The position numbers and the translations under genes are program-made. Of a stretch of 64,000 bases of DNA, positions 57,019-64,000 are shown piece after piece. Numbering within the stretch: the stretch's first letter is position 1; each line of letters begins with the position of its first letter. This DNA is from Methylobacterium sp. Leaf117 (GTDB lineage Bacteria > Pseudomonadota > Alphaproteobacteria > Rhizobiales > Beijerinckiaceae), in assembly GCF_001422985.1 (NCBI RefSeq), contig NZ_LMNL01000037.1:342480-406479 (forward strand), given 5' to 3'. Under the pieces are notes generated by a model. It did no database searches and had not been told where the DNA came from. It saw nothing but the letters and a program-made list of their open reading frames with translations.

Positions 57019-58152
57019 TCAGGCATCCCGGCGTGCGGGCCGCCGCCACAGCGCGCGCCCGAGGAGAAGCCCGAGGCGACGGCAGAACAGGGCGAGCCCG
57101 ACGCACCAGGCGAGGCCCGCCAGGAGGGCGTTCGCCAGGGCCGCGAGCCCGGTGGCCAGTGCCAGCGCCCCACGCCCGAGGAGCGCCAGGGCGGCGCGGG
57201 TGCGGGGTCCCAGCCGCTCGCTGAGGCGGACCGCGCGGGCCACATCGGTCGGATCGCGGGCGAGACCGAGCACCTGCAGCACGCCGCGCTGGCCGGTCCG
57301 GCGCCCGAGCACGACGGCATCGCCGGCCAGGGTCGTCAGCCGCGCCACCGTACCGGGCCGGATGGCGAGACCGGCGGCGGCCCGCGCGCCGATGAGGTCC
57401 AGGCGGGACGAGGCGGCGACCGCGCGGGCCACGGCCTCGCGATCGAGGCCGGCGCGCAACGTGCGGCCGAGGCTCGCGGCGAGCGCCGGTGAGAGCCGGC
57501 CGCCGCGCCGTGCGACCTTCAGCACGGTCATGCCCGCACGCGGGCCCGCCCCGGCTCCGGCCGTCCAGGTGGCGACGGTGAGCGGCAGGCCCACCAGGGC
57601 CATGCCGAGGAGAAGCGGATCGTAGGGCTCGGCACGAGCGTAGCGCGTTCCCTCGCGCAGGAGGTCGCGGATGTCGCCGAGGCCGGTGACGTCGGCGGCG
57701 AGCGATCCCGCGAGACCCGCCGCTCCCTCCGCCTCGCCCGAGACCGCGCCGGTGGCGAAATCCCGCGCCGCGCGCGCCACCCGTCCCTGCGCCAGGGCCT
57801 CGACGCGCAGGCGCCGATCCGGATCGACGGGGAGGCCGCGGGCATCGGCCAGAGCCAGGAAGCTCAGCGCCAGATCCTCGTCCTCGGCCGCGAGGGCGGC
57901 ATCGAGCCCCGCTGCCAGGCGCTGCGGCGTGGCCGCCCGTTCCAGGCGGATCTCCGCCAGGGTGCCGGGATCGTCGGTCGCCGCGAGAAGGCGGCCCGCG
58001 AGGACAGCGGGTGCGAGCACCGGCGCCGCCGCGACCGCCAGGGCCGCGCCGGTCGCCAGGAGGCCGATCCAGCCCGCCGCTGCCCGTCGTCCGCGCGCCG
58101 CAGCGTTCATCGAGACGACACCGTCGCGCAGGCGCATCCCCGCCTCCGCCAT
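57019..58152 (-). CDS. Membrane-associated protein of unknown function
   Basis: 377 residues from the ATG at 58152, overlapping the LysR stop (TGATG). One hydrophobic span near the N-terminus (AAAGWIGLLATGAALAVAAA), several more or amphipathic segments at 195-230 and a hydrophobic C-terminus (ALALATGLAALANALLAGLA, WCVGLALF). The middle is Ala/Leu/Arg-rich helices (GTLAEIRLERAATPQRLAAG) resembling TPR-like packing. No recognised family. Co-transcribed after the LysR regulator, so it may belong to the neighbouring transporter system. Confidence 0.65.
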   Translation of the reverse strand: MAEAGMRLRDGVVSMNAAARGRRAAAGWIGLLATGAALAVAAAPVLAPAVLAGRLLAATDDPGTLAEIRLERAATPQRLAAGLDAALAAEDEDLALSFLALADARGLPVDPDRRLRVEALAQGRVARAARDFATGAVSGEAEGAAGLAGSLAADVTGLGDIRDLLREGTRYARAEPYDPLLLGMALVGLPLTVATWTAGAGAGPRAGMTVLKVARRGGRLSPALAASLGRTLRAGLDREAVARAVAASSRLDLIGARAAAGLAIRPGTVARLTTLAGDAVVLGRRTGQRGVLQVLGLARDPTDVARAVRLSERLGPRTRAALALLGRGALALATGLAALANALLAGLAWCVGLALFCRRLGLLLGRALWRRPARRDA

Positions 58153-59060
58153 CACGCGGCCTCCAGGCCATAGCGCTGGTGCAGGCTGCTGGCGAAGCGG
58201 TCGGCGAACTTGGCCGTCGCCACCGGCAGGGTGCGACCGCGCAACTGTCCCAGGATCAGCGTCATCGGGGCGAGGTCGCGGGCGTCGATGGGGCGGAAGC
58301 GCAGGCGCGGATCGTCGGGGATGCCGCTCGGCACCTGCAGGCTGACCGCGTCCTCGCGCAGGACGAGGTTGCGCAGGAATTCCAGCGAGCTCGACTCGAT
58401 GACGGGCGTCAGCGGCGTGCCGCGGCGGGCCAGCGCGTCGTCGAGGTGGTGGCGGATGGCGAGCGACCGGTCCGGCAGGGCCATCGGGTGGGCGAGGCAG
58501 TCCCGCAGGCGCACCGGCCCGGCCTCGGCGGCCAGGGGATGCCCGGCCCGGACCAGGGCGCACAGGGTCTGGCGGCAGGAGAACAGCACCTGCATGTCGG
58601 CGGAGGGCGGCGGCTGCAGCACCAGGGCGAGATCCGCCTCGAACTGCGCCAGCGCCGCCACCGCCTGGACGTGGTCGCGCACCTGCACGGTGAAGGTCAC
58701 CTGCGGGAATTGCGCCCGGTAGGCCTCGACCTCGTCCGGGACCACGTGGTTGACGAAGGCCTGGCTGCAGGCCAGCGCCACGTGGCCGCGCCGGACTCCC
58801 GACAGGTCGGCGATCTGCGAGCGCACCCGGTCGAGGTCGGCGCGCTGGTCGCGGATGTGGCGCACCAGCAATTCGCCGGCGGCGTTCAGGCGCATGCCCT
58901 GCGCCACCCGCTCGAAGATCGGCGTGCCGAGCTCGTACTCGATGTCCTGGATCTGCCGGGTCAGGGCGGAGGGCGTGATGTTGAGCCGTTCCGCCGCCCG
59001 GCGGATCGCGCCGTGCCGGGCCACCTCGGCCACGTAGGTGAGAATGCGCAAGTGCTTCAT
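58152..59060 (-). CDS. LysR-family regulator
   Basis: 302 residues. Winged helix MKHLRILTYVAEVARHGAIR, RAAERLNITPSALTRQIQDI, then effector domain (GVRRGHVALACSQAFVNHVV ... FEADLALVLQPPP ... LSLQVPSGIP-like end). It is divergent from the ABC transporter operon (59210-) with 149 bases between, the normal layout for a LysR regulator and its target. The effector is probably the substrate or product of that transport system. Start at 59060, where homology begins. Confidence 0.88.
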   Translation of the reverse strand: MKHLRILTYVAEVARHGAIRRAAERLNITPSALTRQIQDIEYELGTPIFERVAQGMRLNAAGELLVRHIRDQRADLDRVRSQIADLSGVRRGHVALACSQAFVNHVVPDEVEAYRAQFPQVTFTVQVRDHVQAVAALAQFEADLALVLQPPPSADMQVLFSCRQTLCALVRAGHPLAAEAGPVRLRDCLAHPMALPDRSLAIRHHLDDALARRGTPLTPVIESSSLEFLRNLVLREDAVSLQVPSGIPDDPRLRFRPIDARDLAPMTLILGQLRGRTLPVATAKFADRFASSLHQRYGLEAA

Positions 59061-59209
59061 CGCGGGAGCCCGACCGTCACGCCACCCTGTTGCCCGACCG
59101 GCAACGGGGCAGTCAAGAAACAGCACTCGCGTGCAACAGACGACAGCCCTAGCCTCGGCCCACGAGATTTGAGCCTCGGCACACGAGACGTGCCTTCCGG
59201 AGCCCTGCC

Positions 59210-60169
59210 ATGATCAGCCGTCGCACCCTCCTGGCCGGCCTCGGCGCTGGCATCCTGGCCGCGCCCCTCGGCCTCCCCCGCCCGGCCCGCGCGCAAGGCC
59301 CGACGGTGATCCGGATGGGCTCCCTGAAGCTGATCCACTCGATCGCACCGCACTTCTACGAGCAGTTCACTCCGACCGGGTACAAGGTCGAGGTCGTGCC
59401 GTTCGAGAGCCCCACCGAGTGCAAGAACGCGGTGGTGACGAAGTCGGTGGATTTCGGGACCTTCGGCATCGCGGCCGGCACCCTCGGGGCGGCGGCGGGC
59501 GAGCCCCTCGTGATCATCGCCTCCACCTGCAACCGCGGCATGGCGATCATCGCCAAGAAGGATGCGGGTATCGCCACCCTCAAGGACCTGAAGGGCCGCC
59601 GCGTCGCCCTCTGGCCCGGCTCGACCCAGGAGGTCTTCGCCCTGGAGCGCCTGCGCCAGGAGGGGATGAGCGTGAAGGACATCACGCCGGTGCGGATCTC
59701 GTTCTCGGAGATGCACATCGCGCTGGCACGCGGCGACATCGACGCCTATGTGGGCGCCGAGCCGGCCCCCGGCGTGAGCCTCGCCAGCGGCATCGGCACC
59801 CTCGTCGAGTATCCCTACGGCACCGAGATGGGCGCCCTCAACATGGTGTTCGGCGCCCATGCCGACACCACGGCGCAGCGGCCCGAGATCGTCCGCACCA
59901 TGCTGGAGATCCACCGCAAGGCCACGGAGTTCGCGCAGGGCAACCGCGAGGCGATGATCGCCATGGCGGTGGCCAAGCTCGGCCAGAAGCGCGAGGCGCT
60001 GGAACTCTCCGCCCCGAACGTCGAGCTGAAGTGGAAGCTGGGCGAGACCGAGATCGCCCAGGCCAAGGTCTATGCCGACCGCATGCTGGCCCTGAAGCAG
60101 ATCAAGCGCCTGCCCGATTTTTCGACCTTCATCGACACCCGCTTCGTCGACGCGATGAGGGACGCGTGA
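59210..60169 (+). CDS. NitT/TauT-type ABC substrate-binding protein
   Basis: 319 residues. N-terminal S-R-R-T-L-L with a hydrophobic segment and cleavage near RPARAQG (Tat or Sec signal). The mature protein has the NMT1/SsuA-like fold: VIRMGSLKLIHSIAPHFYEQ, DFGTFGIAAGTLGAAAGEP, LKDLKGRRVALWPGSTQEVF, DIDAYVGAEPAPGVSL. It delivers a small, probably nitrogen- or sulfur-containing compound to the permease. Family members bind sulfonates, nitrate, thiamine pyrimidines or aromatics, so the substrate is open. GTGA couples it to the permease gene. Confidence 0.88.
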   Translation: MISRRTLLAGLGAGILAAPLGLPRPARAQGPTVIRMGSLKLIHSIAPHFYEQFTPTGYKVEVVPFESPTECKNAVVTKSVDFGTFGIAAGTLGAAAGEPLVIIASTCNRGMAIIAKKDAGIATLKDLKGRRVALWPGSTQEVFALERLRQEGMSVKDITPVRISFSEMHIALARGDIDAYVGAEPAPGVSLASGIGTLVEYPYGTEMGALNMVFGAHADTTAQRPEIVRTMLEIHRKATEFAQGNREAMIAMAVAKLGQKREALELSAPNVELKWKLGETEIAQAKVYADRMLALKQIKRLPDFSTFIDTRFVDAMRDA

Positions 60170-61035
60170 GCCCGGCACAGGCCGCCGTCGCGGCGGCCCC
60201 CGTGCCGGAGGCGGCGCCCCGTCCGCGCCCCGCGCTGACTTGGAGCCGCTTACCCTGGGGGCGCCTGCGCGAGGCCGCCCTGGCGGTCGCCATTCCGGCC
60301 GTGCTGGTGGTGGTCTGGCATGTCCTGACCACCGGCCGGGCCTACAGCCTGATCCCGCCGCCCGCCGAGGTGTGGACGGCGCTGGTCGACCTCGCCGTGG
60401 GGGGCATCAACGACGACGCCTTCAGCGCCACCCTGCTCACGCATCTCGGCGCCTCGCTGTCGCGGGTCTATGGCGGCTTCGCCCTGGCGGTGCTGTTCGC
60501 GCTGCCGCTGGGTCTCCTCATCGGGCGGGTGCCGCTGATGCGCCAGCTGCTCGATCCGACGTTCCAGATCCTGCGGCCGGTGCCCGTCACCGCCTGGCTG
60601 CCGCTGGCCATGATCCTGTTCGGCCTCGGGCCGCGCTCGGCCTACTTCCTGGTCTTCCTCGGGGCGTTCTACCCCATCCTCGTCAACACCATCTTCGGGG
60701 TGCGCTCGGTGGAGCCACGGCTGTTCGAGGCGGCCGCGATGCTCGGCTGCCGGGGCTCGGCCCAGTTCGCCCGGGTGGTGCTGCCCGCCGCCCTGCCGTC
60801 GATCTTCACGGGGCTGCGCCTCGGCCTCGGCTTCGCCTGGGTGGTGATCGTGGTCGGCGAGATGACCGGTGTGCAGACCGGCCTCGGCGCCATCATCATG
60901 GAGGCGCGCCAGCTCTCCCGCACCGAGATCGTCATCTGCGGCATGATCGTCATCGGCGTCGCGGGCTTCCTGTCGGACCGGATCGTCATGGGGATCGGCC
61001 GCCGTCTCCTCGCCTGGAGTCCCTCTCATGGGTGA
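60166..61035 (+). CDS. ABC transporter permease (NitT/TauT family)
   Basis: 289 residues from the GTG in the previous stop codon. Six spans (from AALAVAIPAVLVVVWHVLTT on). The ATPase-contact EAA loop is FEAAAMLGCRGSAQFARVVL PAALPSIFTGLRLGLG (split here for length), and the region LPLAMILFGLGPRSAYFLVF is typical. It overlaps the ATPase gene by eight bases. Confidence 0.9.
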   Translation: MSPAQAAVAAAPVPEAAPRPRPALTWSRLPWGRLREAALAVAIPAVLVVVWHVLTTGRAYSLIPPPAEVWTALVDLAVGGINDDAFSATLLTHLGASLSRVYGGFALAVLFALPLGLLIGRVPLMRQLLDPTFQILRPVPVTAWLPLAMILFGLGPRSAYFLVFLGAFYPILVNTIFGVRSVEPRLFEAAAMLGCRGSAQFARVVLPAALPSIFTGLRLGLGFAWVVIVVGEMTGVQTGLGAIIMEARQLSRTEIVICGMIVIGVAGFLSDRIVMGIGRRLLAWSPSHG

Positions 61036-61807
61036 TCCGACCCTCCCGATCCTCGAGATCCGCGACGTCGGAAAGACTTTCGCGGTCCAGGGCAAGACCG
61101 TCACGGCCCTGAAGGGCGCCAACCTCACGGTGAAGCGCGGCGAGTTCGTCTGCCTGCTCGGCGCCTCGGGTTGCGGCAAGTCCACCCTGCTCCGCATCAC
61201 GGCGGGCTTCGAGTCCGCCACCTCCGGCGAGGCCCTGATGTGGGGCAAGCCCATCGCGGGCCCCGATTCCTCGCGCGGCATGGTGTTCCAGGATTACGGC
61301 CTGTTCCCCTGGCTCTCGGTCCGCGACAACATCGGCTTCGGTCCGAAATCGCGCGGGCGTCCGGCGGCTGAGATCCGCGACACGGTGGCCCGCTACATCG
61401 ACCTCGTCGGCCTCGGTACCTTCGCGGACGCGCATCCCCACCAGCTCTCGGGAGGCATGAAGCAGCGCGTCGCCATCGCCCGCGTCCTCGCCAACGAGGC
61501 GGAGGTGGTGCTGATGGACGAGCCGTTCGGGGCCCTCGATGCCATGACCCGCGAGCGCCTGCAGGACGAACTCCTCGACCTGTGGCGTCGCACCGGGCTC
61601 ACCGTGCTCTTCGTCACCCACGCCATCGAGGAAGCGATCTTCCTCGCCGACCGCGTGGTGGTGATGTCACCGAGCCCCGGCCGCATCGACGCCGTCCACG
61701 ACATCACCCTGCCCCGCCGCCGCGACGTTTCGAGCCCGGCCTTCAACGACGTGCGCCGGATGCTCTCGGCCCAGCTTCACAGCCACCACGGCCGCGTGGC
61801 GGCGTGA
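61028..61807 (+). CDS. ABC transporter ATP-binding protein (NitT/TauT family)
   Basis: 259 residues. Walker A LLGASGCGKSTLLR, Q-loop MVFQDYGLFPWLSV, signature QLSGGMKQRVAIARVLA, Walker B VVLMDEPFGALD, His switch LFVTHAIEEAIF. Completes the transporter with the two preceding genes. Confidence 0.94.
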   Translation: MGDPTLPILEIRDVGKTFAVQGKTVTALKGANLTVKRGEFVCLLGASGCGKSTLLRITAGFESATSGEALMWGKPIAGPDSSRGMVFQDYGLFPWLSVRDNIGFGPKSRGRPAAEIRDTVARYIDLVGLGTFADAHPHQLSGGMKQRVAIARVLANEAEVVLMDEPFGALDAMTRERLQDELLDLWRRTGLTVLFVTHAIEEAIFLADRVVVMSPSPGRIDAVHDITLPRRRDVSSPAFNDVRRMLSAQLHSHHGRVAA

Positions 61808-61916
61808 GGGGCGGCCGTGACGGGTCGTCTCTCTCGAAGAAAGAGGGGGACGCGCCTCTTTTGAACGGGCCGCCGCCGCGACCCAGCGTTTCATCGCCAT
61901 CGCCGCATCGCCGCCC

Positions 61917-62834
61917 ATGACCGAACCCGATATCTCCGATCCCCGCCGCCCCGAGCATCGCCTCGCCTACCGGGCCGCCATCGACCGCCCCCGCCTCGCC
62001 CTGCCGGGAGGTAAGCACGTGGCGATCTGGCCGGTGGTGAATGTCGAGCACTGGCTCATCGACAACCCGATGCCGCGCCAGATCCTGGTGGCGCCGACGG
62101 GCGCGCCGCTGCTGCCCGATCTCGCCAACTGGGGCTGGCACGAGTACGGGATGCGGGTCGGGTTCTGGCGCGTCCTCGCGGCCTTCGCGGCGCGGGGCCT
62201 GCGCCCGACCCTGTCGATCAACGGCTCGGTCTGCGGGACCTATCCCCGCGTGGCGGAAGCCGCTCATGCCGCCGGCTGGGAGTTCATGGGTCACGGCTTC
62301 CACCAGGTGCCGACCCACCGGATCGCGGACGAGCCCGCGATGATCGCCCGCACCCTCGCGGCGATCCGGGCCGTGACGGGCGCCAACCCGCGCGGCTGGC
62401 TCGGCCCCGGCCTCACCGAGACCCTCGACACCCCGGACCACCTCGCCGCCGCAGGCCTCGACTATGTCGGCGACTGGGTGGTGGACGACCGGCCCAGCCG
62501 CATCACGACGGCCACGAAGCCCCTCATCGCCCTGCCCTATTCGGTGGAACTGAACGACATCCCCCTGCTGGCGATCCAGCACCATCGCGCCGACGAGTTC
62601 GTGGCCCGGGCGCTGGCCCAGGTCGATCGCCTCGCGGCGGAAGCGGCGGGCGACGGACCGTTGAGCGGCGCGAAGGTCATGAGCTTCGCCATCCACCCCT
62701 ATATCACCGGGGTGCCTCACCGCATCGGCCTGCTGGAGCGGCTCCTCGAGGCGCTGTGCGCCCGCGACGACCTCTGGTTCGCGCAAGGGGGCGACCTCGT
62801 CGATTGGTATCGGGGAACCGGCGATGATGCCTGA
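61917..62834 (+). CDS. PuuE-like polysaccharide deacetylase family protein
   Basis: 305 residues, NodB-type barrel as in PuuE allantoinase and formamidase-like enzymes. Features: HVAIWPVVNVEHWLID, WGWHEYGMRVGFWRVLAAFA, FMGHGFHQVPTH (metal/His motif), GWLGPGLTETLDTPDHLAAA, and the late IHPYITGVPHRIG. The usual catalytic Asp of classical deacetylases is replaced at the first motif (VVNVEHW), as in PuuE-like members. It probably hydrolyses an amide or ureide bond in the imported compound. It overlaps the hydrolase gene that follows by 11 bases. Confidence 0.82.
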   Translation: MTEPDISDPRRPEHRLAYRAAIDRPRLALPGGKHVAIWPVVNVEHWLIDNPMPRQILVAPTGAPLLPDLANWGWHEYGMRVGFWRVLAAFAARGLRPTLSINGSVCGTYPRVAEAAHAAGWEFMGHGFHQVPTHRIADEPAMIARTLAAIRAVTGANPRGWLGPGLTETLDTPDHLAAAGLDYVGDWVVDDRPSRITTATKPLIALPYSVELNDIPLLAIQHHRADEFVARALAQVDRLAAEAAGDGPLSGAKVMSFAIHPYITGVPHRIGLLERLLEALCARDDLWFAQGGDLVDWYRGTGDDA

Positions 62835-63678
62835 GGCGGAGTGGCGCGACCTCGATCGCGCGGCGTTGAGCCGGGCCTACGACAATTCCGCCGCGGTGGC
62901 CGACAGCGCCGCCCGTCTCGCGGAATGGCGGGCGCGCAGCGCAGCCTTCCGGGCCCGACCGGGCCACAGCCTCGACCTGCCCTACGATCCGGGTCCGCCC
63001 TATGATGCCGGACCCCGCAACCGGATCGACCGCTTCGGCTGCGGCCGTCCGGGAGCGCCGCTCCTGGCCTTCATCCATGGCGGCTACTGGCAGCGCAATG
63101 CCAAGGAGGGCTTCGCCTGCCTGGCGCAGGGACCGCTGGCCCTCGGCCTCGACGTGGCGTTGATCGGCTACACCCTGGCACCCGATGCCTCCCTGACCCG
63201 GATCGCGGCCGAGATCCGGTCGGCCCTGCGCACCCTGCGCGCCGGAGACGCAGCGGCCGGTCTCGGGCGCCGGCGCCTCGTGGTCTCGGGCTGGTCGGCG
63301 GGCGGACACCTCGCCGCCCTGGCGCTCGACGGGCCCGAGGCCGATGCGGGCCTGGCGATCAGCGGGATCTTCGATCTCGCGCCGATCCGCGGCACCACCC
63401 TCGACGAGGCCCTTCGCCTCACGCCGGGGGAGGTCGAGATCCTGTCGCCGATCCGCCGGATGACCCGCCCTGGCGCTCCGCTCGTCCTCGCCTACGGGGC
63501 GGACGAGCTGCCCGAGCTCCGGCGCCAGTCACGGGACTATGCCGCCGCCCGTGCCGCGGCGGGTCTCGAGACACGCTGCCTCGCGCTGGAGGGAGCGGAT
63601 CATTTCTCGATCCTCGAGACCCTGATCGACCCGGAGGGGGCCCTGGCCCGCCTTGCCGCCGAGCTCGCCCACGCGTGA
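62824..63678 (+). CDS. Alpha/beta hydrolase, kynurenine-formamidase-like
   Basis: 284 residues. The oxyanion motif HGGYWQ (about 80-85), nucleophile G-W-S-A-G-G (about 157-162), acid Asp in AYGADELPELRRQS and His in GADHFSILETL. HGGYW with GWSAGG is the pattern of arylformamidases (KynB-like) and related esterases. Overlap with the deacetylase gene suggests two successive hydrolytic steps on the transported substrate. The tryptophan pathway is not otherwise present here, so a kynurenine role is not implied. Confidence 0.85.
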   Translation: MMPEAEWRDLDRAALSRAYDNSAAVADSAARLAEWRARSAAFRARPGHSLDLPYDPGPPYDAGPRNRIDRFGCGRPGAPLLAFIHGGYWQRNAKEGFACLAQGPLALGLDVALIGYTLAPDASLTRIAAEIRSALRTLRAGDAAAGLGRRRLVVSGWSAGGHLAALALDGPEADAGLAISGIFDLAPIRGTTLDEALRLTPGEVEILSPIRRMTRPGAPLVLAYGADELPELRRQSRDYAAARAAAGLETRCLALEGADHFSILETLIDPEGALARLAAELAHA

Positions 63679-63721
63679 GCCGCGGGCGGATTCGCGCCCC
63701 GAGTCTTGGAGGCGCCCGGTG

Positions 63722-64000
63722 TCAGCGTTCTTTCCACGCTTTGGCGATCTGGTCGGTCAGGGGCTTGGTGAGATAGCTGAGCACGGAACGGTTGCCGAGC
63801 TGCATGAAGGTCTCGACCGGCATCCCCGGCACCAGCCGCAGGGGGCCGAGGCGGTCCTTCTGATCCTCGGGCACCCGGATGCGGGCGGTGTAGAAGCTCA
63901 TCCCGGTCTTCGGATCGGTGGTCACGTCCGCCGAGACGCGGCTCACCACCCCGTCGATCTCCGGGGTGGTGCGCTGGTTGAAGGCGGAGAAGCGCAGCAC
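63722..64000 (-). CDS. Type I secretion membrane fusion protein, C-terminal fragment
   Basis: The frame runs in from the right edge; 92 residues are visible. SRVSADVTTDPKTGMSFYTA, then LVPGMPVETFMQLGNRSVLS and YLTKPLTDQIAKAWKE match the end of HlyD/PrtE-type adaptors, which link an inner-membrane ABC exporter to a TolC-like channel for toxin or protease export. The partner genes would lie to the right, outside the window. Confidence 0.9.
   Translation of the reverse strand: MLRFSAFNQRTTPEIDGVVSRVSADVTTDPKTGMSFYTARIRVPEDQKDRLGPLRLVPGMPVETFMQLGNRSVLSYLTKPLTDQIAKAWKER

Overview
The window looks like a chromosomal segment of a high-GC alphaproteobacterium, most likely a plant-associated Methylobacterium/Methylorubrum-type organism. 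This rests on GC-rich codon use, DUF6894- and DUF768-type small proteins, an iron/heme island of rhizobial layout (hemP-hmuTUV-receptor plus an IsdG-type heme-degrading enzyme), Dct C4-dicarboxylate genes, a family PL4 pectin lyase and osmoregulated periplasmic glucan genes. The assignment is inferred from gene content only.

Layout. 1-165 is the end of a PepSY-domain protein. 263-1621 (minus) is dctD. 1750-20977 is a 19.2 kb prophage flanked by a 15-bp direct repeat (attL/attR). It sits inside the 3' end of dctB, so that dctB (20942-22804, minus) and dctD, which were once overlapping operon partners, are now 19 kb apart. dctA follows divergently at 23168-24511 behind a sigma-54 promoter and a pair of candidate DctD sites. 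24645-28121 (minus) holds glmU-glmS, 28500-32248 opgG-opgH, 32387-32476 tRNA-Ser(UGA). 32596-34371 (minus) is a rhamnogalacturonan lyase. 34556-40435 is the heme-uptake island. 40887-46564 carries a small membrane protein, a LysR regulator with a YeiH-type exporter, arginase, a GAF-GGDEF-PilZ protein and an Rrf2 repressor. 47906-52885 is a YhaO/YhaN (SbcCD-like) pair; 52910-56481 has OmpW, a membrane GGDEF protein and an HD-GYP response regulator; 56629-57002 is a broken TadG-like gene. 57019-63678 contains a LysR regulator, an unknown membrane-associated protein, a complete NitT/TauT-type ABC transporter, a PuuE-like deacetylase and an alpha/beta hydrolase. 63722-64000 is the C-terminus of a type I secretion adaptor.

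The prophage has a tyrosine integrase, a putative excisionase, an AAA+ replication ATPase, a terminase large subunit, a tail tape measure protein and an SGNH-hydrolase tail spike. I find no portal, capsid protease or major capsid gene: the terminase is followed almost directly by tail genes, with a reverse-strand DUF6894 gene in between. The right third (17293-20486) is accessory. It contains two paralogous small proteins sharing a C-terminal motif, one of them in an overlapping operon with a ribbon-helix-helix protein behind a repeated palindromic operator, plus exported proteins and tiny membrane proteins.

The most notable observation is the insertion site. The phage replaces the last 43 codons of dctB with a 6-codon end of its own. 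It leaves the old dctB tail fused to a phage-derived lead-in that still overlaps dctD by GTGA. Integration and excision could therefore act as a switch on C4-dicarboxylate uptake. A second theme is a series of short exact tandem duplications (6 to 28 bp) beside or inside start regions of core genes (dctA leader, glmS, glmU/opgG, hmuT, LysR, GGDEF genes).
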